The position numbers and the translations under genes are program-made. A model generated the notes under the pieces. The model did not search any database and was not told the DNA's origin. It was given only the letters and a program-made list of their open reading frames with translations. DNA of 64,000 bases from Calditrichia bacterium. Its GTDB lineage: Bacteria > Calditrichota > Calditrichia > RBG-13-44-9 > J075. Positions 25,200 to 34,437 of the stretch are shown in pieces. The first letter of the stretch is position 1; each line of letters begins with the position of its first letter. The stretch lies in the NCBI GenBank assembly GCA_028284905.1, contig JANQQU010000028.1, positions 62,001 through 126,000 on the forward strand. Direction: 5' to 3'.

Positions 25200-26516
25200 A
25201 TGGCAAATAAAAATCTGAAACCGGAACAACTCGATCAAACAGAATATATGCCGCCATTGCGGGAAGCAATTCCGCTCGGGATTCAACATGTATTGGCCAT
25301 GTTTGCCGGAAATGTAACGGTGCCGATCATTATTGCTGCTGCGGCGGGATTAGGAACTGGAGATACGGTATTGCTGATTCAGGCGGCATTATTAGCATCG
25401 GGTATCGCAACTTTGATCCAATGTGTGGGATTTGGTCCGGTGGGGGCCCGTTTGCCGGTGGTGCAAGGGACCAGCTTTTCGTTTATACCGGTGATGCTGC
25501 CGGTGATACAATTGGCCGGGTTGCCAGCTATTTTCGGTGCGACGGTTGTTAGCGGTATATTCCATTTTACGTTGGGAACGGTTATAGGAAAAGTACGAAA
25601 GTTAATTCCGCCATTAGTCAGCGGCATCGTCGTCTTGGCCATTGGTTTGTCGCTATTGCCGGTGGGGATTAAATATGCCGCCGGAGGTGCAAATATGCCT
25701 GCGGATTTTGGCAGCCTCCCGCATTGGATGCTGGCCATTTTTGTAATGATTGTTATACTTGGTTTGAAATTTTATGCGCAAGGATTTTTGGCCCGCAGTA
25801 GTGTGCTGATTGGATTGATTGTCGGTTATTTGCTGGCGTTACCAATGGGCATGGTGAATCTGGCAATTGTCAGCGAAGCAGGCTGGTTTGCCCTGCCGAG
25901 ACCATTTCGCTACGGACTGGTTTTTGATACGACAGCAATCATTGGTATGTGTCTAATAGCTGTCGTCAGTGCGATTGAAACAGTGGGCGATATTTCCGGA
26001 ATTACCCGCGGTGGGGCAGGGAGAGAAGCAACCGATCGGGAAATTACCGGCGGGACTATGGCGGACGGTGTCGGCACTGTTTTCGCCGGATTGCTGGGGG
26101 CCATGCCAAATACAACTTACAGCCAGAACGTTGGTCTTGTAGCGCTTACGGGAATTATGAGTCGGCATGTGGTAACAATTGGGGCGGTTTTCCTGATTCT
26201 GGCCGGATTGATACCAAAGATAGGCGCTATCGTCTCCTCAATACCGAATGCAGTGTTGGGCGGGGCGACAATTATAATGTTTGGAATGGTAGCCAGTGCC
26301 GGATTGAATATTTTAGGGGAAGTGCAGATGGATCGGCGAAACATGGTGATTATCGCCGTTTCGATCGGGGTAGGCTTGGGATTACAGGCGGTGCCGGAAG
26401 CAGTGCAATATTTACCGGAAACCGCCCGGATCTTATTAACTTCCGGATTGCTGCCTGCGGCGTTTCTGGCGATTTTTTTAAATCTGGTATTGCCGTTTGA
26501 GAAGGATCTTGATTAA
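25200..26516 (+). CDS. NCS2 uracil/xanthine permease
   Basis: A 438-residue nucleobase transporter with about fourteen membrane segments. Typical marks are AIPLGIQHVLAMFAGNVTVP near the start, VVQGTSFSFIPVMLP, the substrate-site segment VVSAIETVGDISGITRGG, and GLLGAMPNTTYSQNVGLVAL. It imports a purine or pyrimidine base with protons. The ETVGD form does not settle uracil versus xanthine. It has its own promoter region (25130-25199), divergent from the ankyrin gene, and is convergent with the SGNH gene. Confidence 0.93.
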   Translation: MANKNLKPEQLDQTEYMPPLREAIPLGIQHVLAMFAGNVTVPIIIAAAAGLGTGDTVLLIQAALLASGIATLIQCVGFGPVGARLPVVQGTSFSFIPVMLPVIQLAGLPAIFGATVVSGIFHFTLGTVIGKVRKLIPPLVSGIVVLAIGLSLLPVGIKYAAGGANMPADFGSLPHWMLAIFVMIVILGLKFYAQGFLARSSVLIGLIVGYLLALPMGMVNLAIVSEAGWFALPRPFRYGLVFDTTAIIGMCLIAVVSAIETVGDISGITRGGAGREATDREITGGTMADGVGTVFAGLLGAMPNTTYSQNVGLVALTGIMSRHVVTIGAVFLILAGLIPKIGAIVSSIPNAVLGGATIIMFGMVASAGLNILGEVQMDRRNMVIIAVSIGVGLGLQAVPEAVQYLPETARILLTSGLLPAAFLAIFLNLVLPFEKDLD

Positions 26517-26526
26517 GCGTTAAATA

Positions 26527-27744
26527 TCATTTCATCAATGTCTGTTGAATTACTTGCGCCATCTTCCGGGCAATTAACTCATTTCCCACTGGTGTAACAT
26601 GGCCCCAGGTGTCTATCCAGATAGAGCTGGTTTCATCGTTGAATATATCTCCCAGGTAAAACAATCGATCATATTTTGGAGTGATTGCTGAAATTTTATT
26701 GTACGTAGCCCGGGAGAGACGAATGAGCGTTTCATCCATCTTTAATTGTGAATCGAGTTCGAGAAGTAAGCGCTCTTCTTCAGCAGTAAGCGTTTTTTCG
26801 CCTTCCAGTATATAGGGTTGCCAGAAAAAATAGTAGTCGAATTGATACTCCTTAGCTAATGTCTTCACGATTCGGTAGATGCCAAGGTAGTTTGTTACTA
26901 TCTCATCAGCGAGGCGATCTGGATCCGGAATGACTTTATAGCGATTATTTTTAAACCCTTCCACATTAATCGCAGTGCGAATCCGATGAAATAACTTGTA
27001 AGTATTCGTAGTCCAAAGTAGAGAAGAAAGAGATGGCTTGCGATTATTAAATCGGCTTGCGATATAAGAAAAATTTTGATGTATCGCCGGGCGACCTGTT
27101 TGCCGGGCAGCAAAGAGGTCATTGACACCATCATAAAAAATGACAACCTCCGGGACTTTCCCTGCTTCCAGTAAAAGAAGCAAGCGAATTAACCCTTGCG
27201 TAGATACATACGCATTCTCAGCATAGTTTTCTACATTGAGCGGAAAACCGGTTGCTTCCGGGAGCATTTCTTGTAAGTAGGCGGGAATCGTTTCCCAATC
27301 CGGCGCACCCCAGCCCCATATGGTAGAACCGCCGAATACAAATACCTGCTTTCTCTCTGCAGTACTGTCTGCCCCGGGAGTTTGCCGTTGGCCTTTCGGG
27401 GTAATATTAACTGTTTCGCCGCTAAATGGAGAGCTTCCCCAAACGAGGTAAGGGCGATACTGCTTTTTAAGCGTTGTCCTCATTTCCTGCCAGTATGATT
27501 CTGCCCAGGGCTGTTCCGCGTAATAAGAATGCTCATTGTTGTATGCGATCAGGTCGGTTACCTTCTTTTCACCATTATTAAATAGAGAGCTGTCTAATAA
27601 TGTGAGAGAAACGACGCTAAAAAGTTCTATCAATGCTATTAAAACGATGGTATTAAAGATTACGATGCCTGTTGAATAATAAAATGAGATAAAACGCCTC
27701 CCCAATACACGATCAAAATCAACATCGCTCCAGTTAGCGAACAA
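26527..27744 (-). CDS. Membrane-anchored SGNH-like hydrolase
   Basis: A 405-residue protein with one N-terminal helix (IVIFNTIVLIALIELFSVVS) and an extracytoplasmic SGNH domain. Block I is VFGGSTIWGWG, block III FYDGVNDLF and block V WIDTWGHVTPVGNELIARKM with the catalytic Asp-His. Such proteins remove or transfer acyl groups on glycans or lipids. Its first 85 bases overlap the end of the preceding small membrane gene, suggesting coupling. A deleted relative lies just upstream. No MBOAT partner is adjacent; the nearest is at 43205. Confidence 0.8.
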   Translation of the reverse strand: MFANWSDVDFDRVLGRRFISFYYSTGIVIFNTIVLIALIELFSVVSLTLLDSSLFNNGEKKVTDLIAYNNEHSYYAEQPWAESYWQEMRTTLKKQYRPYLVWGSSPFSGETVNITPKGQRQTPGADSTAERKQVFVFGGSTIWGWGAPDWETIPAYLQEMLPEATGFPLNVENYAENAYVSTQGLIRLLLLLEAGKVPEVVIFYDGVNDLFAARQTGRPAIHQNFSYIASRFNNRKPSLSSLLWTTNTYKLFHRIRTAINVEGFKNNRYKVIPDPDRLADEIVTNYLGIYRIVKTLAKEYQFDYYFFWQPYILEGEKTLTAEEERLLLELDSQLKMDETLIRLSRATYNKISAITPKYDRLFYLGDIFNDETSSIWIDTWGHVTPVGNELIARKMAQVIQQTLMK

Positions 27745-27905
27745 AGGATCTCGCTACTGTTAAATCCGGGTGAGCTATCGAGGCCGAAGCTTTCTGCAAG
27801 TAACCCGGTAAGGAAAAGGATTATTCCAGCAATTGCGAATATGATTTTGAAATGATAGGAATATTTCCCCAAAAAAGTCATTCGATTGTCCATAATCTCA
27901 TTCAA
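27660..27905 (-). CDS. Small two-helix membrane protein
   Basis: An 81-residue protein with two hydrophobic helices (FKIIFAIAGIILFLTGLLAE and LTGAMLILIVYWGGVLSHFI) joined by a SFGLDSSPGFNSSE loop. This loop form is common in small proteins next to SGNH-hydrolase genes. A second possible start is ATG 27893. It overlaps the SGNH gene in another frame. No clear ribosome site was seen, so confidence is moderate. Confidence 0.5.
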   Translation of the reverse strand: MNEIMDNRMTFLGKYSYHFKIIFAIAGIILFLTGLLAESFGLDSSPGFNSSEILCSLTGAMLILIVYWGGVLSHFIIQQAS

Positions 27906-27935
27906 TTATTGAAAAGCGGAGAAGAATTGCTGTAA

Positions 27936-28304
27936 TCAGTTGTTTGCATTTAAATAGCTCGCAATATAATCGGCAATTTTACGGCTTAAATAAGGTCCAT
28001 AATGAGTGTTATCATAGCCGCGGTCGATTTCGGGTAGTCACACCCGGTAAATACTACACATATCACCGAGGGTTGGCTCAACGCCATCAATTAATAACCC
28101 TTTGTAATGACTATCCTGATTATTGCTGATTGAAGGTAAAGATGTTTGCAGTATTATGAACTGTGGTAGCAAGCGCCCGAAAAGTTCTCCATACCTATAG
28201 GATGATGGTTTCACAAACAGGCGTAAAGAAAATTCCGAAAGCAGAAATATTATAAATATGCTGCCGAGGAATATCAGCAAATTGCTAATGATTTTTCTGA
28301 ACAT
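27936..28304 (-). pseudogene. SGNH-type acyl hydrolase gene with internal deletion and in-frame stop
   Basis: Residues 1-88 look like the start of a membrane-anchored SGNH protein: one helix (IISNLLIFLGSIFIIFLLSE), then FSLRLFVKPSS and YKGLLIDGVEPTLGD. Where the catalytic domain should begin there is a TGA (28038-28040). Directly after it, in the same frame, comes a typical SGNH C-terminus, IDRGYDNTHYGPYLSRKIAD, with the block V Asp-x-x-His, ending at TGA 27936-27938. About 200 or more central residues, including the GDS and GxND blocks, are missing. A large in-frame deletion plus a nonsense codon is the simplest reading. Confidence 0.75.
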
Positions 28305-28605
28305 AATTTTAGTGTAGTGTTCTTATCGTAGATGGTGATAGCGGGCGAAAACCTTGAGGTTGCGAATTCATCCCACCTGCTGTATAGCCTGTTTACCCAA
28401 GTTCGGTGTGAAATATGTTGGTTATATTTTTGAATTATGTGCTGAAATTCACGGTCATTCGGAATCAAATTTTTGAAAATGCATTTTATAGGAATTGCCG
28501 CAAAAAATTATTGGACTTCTCGCAAAGTCTTTATAACAGGTCATTGGAAATGCAAAACAGGAAATGTATAAATATGGTGTTATTGTCAACACGCCCTAAG
28601 CAAAA
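28305..28605. other. 301-base gap upstream of the SGNH pseudogene
   Basis: AT-rich, between the cusA stop and the pseudogene, both on the reverse strand. No hairpin, repeat or credible gene was seen; a 64-codon reverse frame here lacks support. Confidence 0.5.
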
Positions 28606-31600
28606 CTATCCCAATTTTCTTTCCCGCAAAGCAGCATATAACACCGGAACCACAAAGAGTGTTATAATCGCCAGTAGCATGCCGCCAAATGACGGTATAG
28701 CCATTGGCACCATAATATCCGATCCCCGGCCTGTGGAAGTTAATACCGGCAGCAGGGCGAGGATTGTTGTGGCAGCTGTCATTAATGCCGGGCGAACGCG
28801 TTTTTCACCGGCAAGAATGGTTGCCTCACGAATTTCCTCAATGGAAGATGGCTGTTTGTTCCGGAAAGTCTGATCAAGATATGTGGCTATAATAACGCCG
28901 TTATCCGAGGCGATGCCAAACAATGCTAAAAAACCGACCCAAACTGCCACGCTAAGATTGATTGGATCTACCTGGAATAGCGTTCGCAAATCACTGCCAA
29001 ATATGGAAAAATTTAAGAACCATTCCTGCCCATAGAGCCAAACCATAATAAAACCACCGGCCCAGGCGACGATTATCCCGGAAAAAACCAATAGCGTGGT
29101 AGAGACAGCATTGAACTGAAAATAGAGAATGAGAAAAATAATGAAGAGCGCCAGGGGAAGGATAACAGCCAGCTTCTTTTCCGAACGCACCTGATTCTCA
29201 TAGCTTCCCGCGAATGTGTAACTGACACCGGCCGGCAATTCAAATTCCCCGTTCTCCATTTTGGCCGAGAGATAAGCCTGCGCCTGTTGAACAACATCTA
29301 CTTCTGCATAACCTGGGCGTTTATCGAAAACCACGTATCCGGTTAGAAAAGTGTCTTCACTTTTGATGACTTGCGGACCACGTACATAATTGATTGTTGC
29401 CAATTGCTTCAGTGGAATCTGCGCACCACCGGGCACCGCAACGTATATTTCTTCCAATGCTTCGATGCTGTTACGTAATTCCCGGGGATAGCGCACCCGC
29501 ACCGGATAACGCTCCCGGCCTTCCACTGTGCTGGTAATTGTTTTCCCACCAACTGCGACTTCAATGACGTTTTGCACTTGTTGCAGCTTAATGCCATATC
29601 GGGCAATGGCATTACGATCGATTTCGATTTCCAGATAGGGCTTCCCAATGATGCGGTCCGCTAATACGGCGGTTGGTTCCACGGACGGCACTTCCTTTAG
29701 AAAACGTTCGATTTCTAAACCGGTTTTTTCGATGGTCTCTAAATCCGGCCCTTTAACTTTCACACCCATAGGCGCCCGCATACCGCTTTGCAGCATCACC
29801 ATCCGGGCAGCGATCGGCTGGAGGCGCGGTGCGGAAGTGCTGCCGGGAATTTTGCCTGCCCGGACAACTTCATCCCAAATGTCATCCGCTTCCTGAATAC
29901 CCTGCCAGGAGGCACGATCCGGATTGATATCCGGATCCAGTGCGCTTCGCCATAAGCGAAAAGGGGCGCCATTTTCATCCGGGATAAGATGCCCGCTTTC
30001 GTTGCGCAGAAATGCACCCTGAATCTTGTATGGTTGGCCATCTGCTGCCGGGAGGGGATCTCCCTGCATATTGCGAAAATAGTCGACAGAATCTGCCCGG
30101 AAGCGAAAACGGAGGCGATTCCCCTGATCATCCGTGAGAAACTGCGATTTGTAATTAATGATTGTCTCGATCATGGAAACTGGTGCAGGGTCCAACGGGG
30201 AATCGGCACGCCCCAATTTCCCTACGGCGGATTCAACTTCGGGGATATCGTTAAAGGCCATATCCTGCTTTTTTATTACGTCCAGCACTTCCCCGATGGA
30301 GGCATGCGGCATTGTTGTTGGCATGTAAAGATAAGCGCCTTCATCCAGCGGCGGCATAAACTCTTTACCCAATCCCGGAAAGGCATGTGCTACACGGGAG
30401 ACCGGTGCTAAAGTTCGAACCGACTGTGGCAGCCAGCCAAAAAATGCATCAAAACCAAGCCAGATAAAGCCACCAAAGAATGTAATCAGTGCAGTTGCAC
30501 TTAAGAAGGCGCGTTTGTGAATTAACGTCCAGCGAAGCAGACGTCCGTAGTTTTTTTGAAATAGCCAAAAGACAGTCAGCAAACCACCGATGAGCATTGC
30601 TACGAAAAGGAAGTTAAGTAATAAGCCCTGTTCCGGCCCAAGGGGCAGCCAGTGATCGGAGAGTATAATAGCAACTACAAACACCAGTAGATAATTGCTA
30701 AGGCGAGGTGCTGCCTGCCGAATTTTTTCCGGGAGATGCTCAGCCAAAAGGTGATACCCGCCGAATAAAATTAAGAGAAAGCCCATCCACCAGGGGAGAT
30801 AAAAGAATGCGATAATGCCAATTATTACTGAGGCCCAGTGCAATATTCGGCGGCTGTTTTTGCTGATGTTGCGCTCGGCAAAAAGTAACTGCGCCATTGC
30901 CGGAATGATCAATATAGCAATTAATACTGCTGCGATAATTGCGAATGTCTTGGTATATGCCAATGGTTTAAACAGCTTTCCTTCCGCTGCCTGCATGGTG
31001 AAAACCGGTAAGAAACTAACGACTGTCGTTGCGACCGCCGTTAATACGGCACTGCCAACTTCACGGGTCGCCCGATAGATAATCATCACCCGGTTCTCTG
31101 TTTCCGGTGCGCGATTGAGATGCTTGAGAATATTTTCGGTGATGACAATCCCCATATCTACCATTGTGCCGATGGCAATGGCGATACCGGAAAGGGCCAC
31201 AATATTCGCGTCGACGCCAAATTGCTTCATGGCGATAAAAGTCATTAATACGCCAAGCGGGAGCAAACCGGAGATGAGAATGGCACTGCGTAAATGCATG
31301 ACCATAAGAATGACGACGATGATGGTGACAAGGATTTCCTCGGCCAAAGCGGTATTGAGGGTTCCGAGAGTTTCATTGATCAGGTGGGTGCGATCATAAA
31401 ACGGGATAATGGTTACCTGACTGATAGTGCCATCCGCCATTGTCTTTTTCGGCAGGCCGGGCGCTATTTCAGCTATCTTGGCTTTCAGGCTTTTAATCGC
31501 TGCCAATGGATTATCGCCATAGCGAACGACGGCAACGCCACCGACAGCTTCGCTACCGCCTTTGTCCAGAGCGCCGCGCCTTAAGGCTGGTCCCAGGGTA

Positions 31601-32472
31601 ACATGGGCAACATTGCGTACGAATACCGGCACATTATCATTCACCTTGATGACAGAGTTTTCGAGATCCTCAAGATTCTTCACAAAGCCAACACCGCGGA
31701 TAATATATTCCACACTATTGACTTCGATGGTGCGAGCCCCGACATCAAGATTGGACATTTTCACTGCGTGGAATACTTCATCGAGAGAAACGTCATAAGC
31801 CCGCATCGCATCCGGATCGACATCTATTTGATATTCCTTCACAAATCCGCCGACGGAAGAGACTTCACTAATACCATCAGCGGAAAGCAGGGAATAGCGC
31901 ACATACCAGTCCTGGATGGAACGCAACTCGTGTGGATCCCACCCACCGGTAGGATTCCCCTGGGGATCGCGTCCTTCCAGGGTATACCAAAAGACCTGTC
32001 CCAATGCGGTGGCATCCGGCCCAAGCATCGGTTTTACACCGGCAGGGAGCGTGCCGGATGGCAAACTGTTCAGTTTTTCCAGAATGCGGGAACGGGACCA
32101 GTAAAAATCGACATCTTCCTTAAAAATAACATAGATACTGGAGAAGCCAAACATCGAGAAGCTGCGAACGGTTTTAATGCCGGGAATCCCCAATAGAGAA
32201 ACTGTCATAGGATAACTGATTTGATCCTCAATATCCTGGGGAGACCTTCCCGGCCATTTAGTGAAAACGATCTGCTGATTTTCGCCAAGATCCGGAATGG
32301 CATCTACCGGCACCGGATCACGCGGAATCATCTCTATATCCCAGTCAAACGGAGCAACCATAATTCCCCAGGTAATAACCCCCGCAGTAAAGAGAATGAC
32401 GACTAGCCGGTTATTCAGGCAAAACCAGATCAGTTTATCTAAAATCGATTTCGGTTCTGTATGCTTTTCCAT
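28606..32472 (-). CDS. cusA: CusA-type heavy-metal efflux RND transporter, enlarged form
   Basis: A 1288-residue inner-membrane proton-driven pump for Cu(I)/Ag(I). Family marks are NPxP-like VDAIPDLGENQQIVFT (56-71), WPGRSPQDIEDQISYPMT (73-90), and the charged TM4 segment GTMVDMGIVITENI (435-448, D439 and E446). The porter domain has MLQSGMRAPMGVKVKG, which includes the Met expected in the copper path. It exceeds the usual length (about 1040) by about 240 residues. About 100 of these, near 540-640, are extra membrane helices in mid-protein, and more lie in a periplasmic insertion. It is last in the cusC-cusB-cusA operon, 12 bases after cusB. Confidence 0.93.
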   Translation of the reverse strand: MEKHTEPKSILDKLIWFCLNNRLVVILFTAGVITWGIMVAPFDWDIEMIPRDPVPVDAIPDLGENQQIVFTKWPGRSPQDIEDQISYPMTVSLLGIPGIKTVRSFSMFGFSSIYVIFKEDVDFYWSRSRILEKLNSLPSGTLPAGVKPMLGPDATALGQVFWYTLEGRDPQGNPTGGWDPHELRSIQDWYVRYSLLSADGISEVSSVGGFVKEYQIDVDPDAMRAYDVSLDEVFHAVKMSNLDVGARTIEVNSVEYIIRGVGFVKNLEDLENSVIKVNDNVPVFVRNVAHVTLGPALRRGALDKGGSEAVGGVAVVRYGDNPLAAIKSLKAKIAEIAPGLPKKTMADGTISQVTIIPFYDRTHLINETLGTLNTALAEEILVTIIVVILMVMHLRSAILISGLLPLGVLMTFIAMKQFGVDANIVALSGIAIAIGTMVDMGIVITENILKHLNRAPETENRVMIIYRATREVGSAVLTAVATTVVSFLPVFTMQAAEGKLFKPLAYTKTFAIIAAVLIAILIIPAMAQLLFAERNISKNSRRILHWASVIIGIIAFFYLPWWMGFLLILFGGYHLLAEHLPEKIRQAAPRLSNYLLVFVVAIILSDHWLPLGPEQGLLLNFLFVAMLIGGLLTVFWLFQKNYGRLLRWTLIHKRAFLSATALITFFGGFIWLGFDAFFGWLPQSVRTLAPVSRVAHAFPGLGKEFMPPLDEGAYLYMPTTMPHASIGEVLDVIKKQDMAFNDIPEVESAVGKLGRADSPLDPAPVSMIETIINYKSQFLTDDQGNRLRFRFRADSVDYFRNMQGDPLPAADGQPYKIQGAFLRNESGHLIPDENGAPFRLWRSALDPDINPDRASWQGIQEADDIWDEVVRAGKIPGSTSAPRLQPIAARMVMLQSGMRAPMGVKVKGPDLETIEKTGLEIERFLKEVPSVEPTAVLADRIIGKPYLEIEIDRNAIARYGIKLQQVQNVIEVAVGGKTITSTVEGRERYPVRVRYPRELRNSIEALEEIYVAVPGGAQIPLKQLATINYVRGPQVIKSEDTFLTGYVVFDKRPGYAEVDVVQQAQAYLSAKMENGEFELPAGVSYTFAGSYENQVRSEKKLAVILPLALFIIFLILYFQFNAVSTTLLVFSGIIVAWAGGFIMVWLYGQEWFLNFSIFGSDLRTLFQVDPINLSVAVWVGFLALFGIASDNGVIIATYLDQTFRNKQPSSIEEIREATILAGEKRVRPALMTAATTILALLPVLTSTGRGSDIMVPMAIPSFGGMLLAIITLFVVPVLYAALRERKLG

Positions 32473-32484
32473 TTTGATCTCTCA

Positions 32485-34437
32485 CTAGTGATTATGACCG
32501 TCGTGATTACTTATCACTTCCGTTTGCTCCCCGCAGCGAAGCATCGAAGCACCAAAGTAAGGATTGGCGAGCAAATCGTTGTTCTGAATCCAGAATGCGC
32601 CGGTATTGTCAAAAGCCATCGGGCAGTAGAAACGATAGACGTTCGTTTCCGAATCGATACCAAATTTTCTTAATAATTCGTAAAGCGATTCCGACAGCGG
32701 CTGAAATGAGTGCCGGGCAGCATCGATGGTTTCTGCAGCCGCTATTTCAGCCGAAGATTTTTCGAAAGAAGCTTGCAAGGAATGCCAATGAGATTGTGCC
32801 TCGCCGGAAAGAGATTGCGCTTCTATTCGATCCAATGATTCCTGAAAACGCTGACCAGCGGAAGCCGCAGCGGAAAGCGCATCTTCACTAAGGCTTTTCT
32901 GGATGGCAAAATAGTTTGCGAGCAGGTCCTGCATGGATTGCTTAAATGCTTCAGGAATATCCGTTAACTCTTTAAATTCACTGCCACTGCCAGGATTCAT
33001 CATGCTTGGTTTGGCACGAATTTGTAAATCGCTATCCAGCTTAAAATTGCCATGTGTAACCACTAATTCATTTTCCTGTAAGCCATCAAACACCACGTAA
33101 TAATCGCCGCTTCGCGGTCCGAGAGTGATCTCCCGGTATTCAAATACACCTTCGCGATCCCGGGAAGCGACATAAACGACGGCACGTTGGCCGGTGCGCA
33201 AAGGTGCTGTTGCCGGAATTACCAATGGCGTGTTCGCAGTTTTTTCGCTGGTTGTGGTGTAACCAAGTGTTTCCGCGCGAACCAGTTTCATGCCGCATAC
33301 GTCGCAGTCGCCGGGATTATCCTTTACAATCTCCGGATGCATCGGGGAGATCCATTTTCCGGAAAGCTGCGGATCCATTACTTTGCCACTGGCTGTCAGG
33401 CGGGATTTTACCACGGCACGAACAAACATTGCCGGTTTTAATTTCCCGGAAGGATTGGTGATGTTTACCCGAACTTTTACGGTGCGGGTCTGCGGATTCA
33501 ATACCGGATCGATGAAAGAAATTATGCCACTAAATACTTCGCCGGGATATGCTTTCGTGCTGAATTCCACCGACTGTCCGTAGCGCAGCCATTCCAGGTC
33601 GGATTCATAGGCATCAAGTAAAATCCACAGTTTCTCCAGATCTGCCAGGGTGTAAATGCGGGTGCCGGTTTGCACATACATGCCTTCGGAAACATTTCGT
33701 TTGATGACCACACCGCTGATCGGCGAATAGATGGTCAGGCGATCGGAATGGGCATTGCGGGATTCTATATTGCGGATTTGCTGCTTGGTTAAGCCGAGCA
33801 AACGTAGCTTCTCCCGGACAGCGGCCAGGGTATTTTCCGCGCTTTCTCTTATACCAGGGGCAGCGTTTTCCGACAGACCGGATAATGCTTTTTTAGCCTG
33901 AAGAAGCTCTTCCTGGGCAGAAATTAACTTGGGACTATAGAGGTCAGCCAGATGATCGCCATTACGAACCGTGGTGCCGGTAAAATCCACATACAACCGG
34001 TCGATTCGGCCCGGCACGTAGGCGGCTATATCTCTCAGGCGGGTTTCATCATATGCGACTTTCCCGTTCATGCGGACTTCTGTCGCAACAAATTTTCGCT
34101 CTACCGGCGCCACCTGAATCGCAGCAAGCTTAATGGCGGCCGGTGATAGTTTCAATTCTCTTTCCCCAAGATCTCCATCATCTTCGTCGCTGACCGGGAT
34201 CAAGTCCATTCCACATATTGGGCATTGACCAAATTGCGGTTGTTGAATTTGCGGATGCATGGAGCAAGTCCAGACACTACTCGTAGCGTCGCTTGTATGA
34301 CCGTGATTATTGGCTGTAGAGCTACTATCGCCGCTAAAGAAATAGCCGCTGGCAAATGCGAGCAGGAGAAGAGCAATTAATATCAGGCGAGTGTCTTTCT
34401 GCCATAGTTTTGCAAATGTGCTTTTTAAGTTACTCAT
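32485..34437 (-). CDS. cusB: CusB-type periplasmic adaptor with two heavy-metal-binding domains
   Basis: A 650-residue membrane-fusion protein linking CusA to the outer-membrane channel. After an N-terminal helix comes a first metal-binding ribbon, CSMHPQIQQPQFGQCPICGM (58-77). The barrel-sandwich and hairpin region follows (AAYVPGRIDRLYVDFTGTTV, then coiled-coil QEELLQAKKALSGLSENAA). A second ribbon, SPMHPEIVKDNPGDCDVCGM, sits in mid-protein around residue 365. The C-terminal region (about 490-640) resembles DUF3347 and ends with a YCPMAFDN motif that may be a third metal site. The start overlaps the cusC stop by four bases. Confidence 0.93.
   Translation of the reverse strand: MSNLKSTFAKLWQKDTRLILIALLLLAFASGYFFSGDSSSTANNHGHTSDATSSVWTCSMHPQIQQPQFGQCPICGMDLIPVSDEDDGDLGERELKLSPAAIKLAAIQVAPVERKFVATEVRMNGKVAYDETRLRDIAAYVPGRIDRLYVDFTGTTVRNGDHLADLYSPKLISAQEELLQAKKALSGLSENAAPGIRESAENTLAAVREKLRLLGLTKQQIRNIESRNAHSDRLTIYSPISGVVIKRNVSEGMYVQTGTRIYTLADLEKLWILLDAYESDLEWLRYGQSVEFSTKAYPGEVFSGIISFIDPVLNPQTRTVKVRVNITNPSGKLKPAMFVRAVVKSRLTASGKVMDPQLSGKWISPMHPEIVKDNPGDCDVCGMKLVRAETLGYTTTSEKTANTPLVIPATAPLRTGQRAVVYVASRDREGVFEYREITLGPRSGDYYVVFDGLQENELVVTHGNFKLDSDLQIRAKPSMMNPGSGSEFKELTDIPEAFKQSMQDLLANYFAIQKSLSEDALSAAASAGQRFQESLDRIEAQSLSGEAQSHWHSLQASFEKSSAEIAAAETIDAARHSFQPLSESLYELLRKFGIDSETNVYRFYCPMAFDNTGAFWIQNNDLLANPYFGASMLRCGEQTEVISNHDGHNH

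Noticed and set aside
28038-28040. Selenocysteine codon in the SGNH gene
   Set aside because: The catalytic middle of the protein is missing around the TGA, so deletion with a nonsense codon explains it better; no SECIS-like stem was identified.
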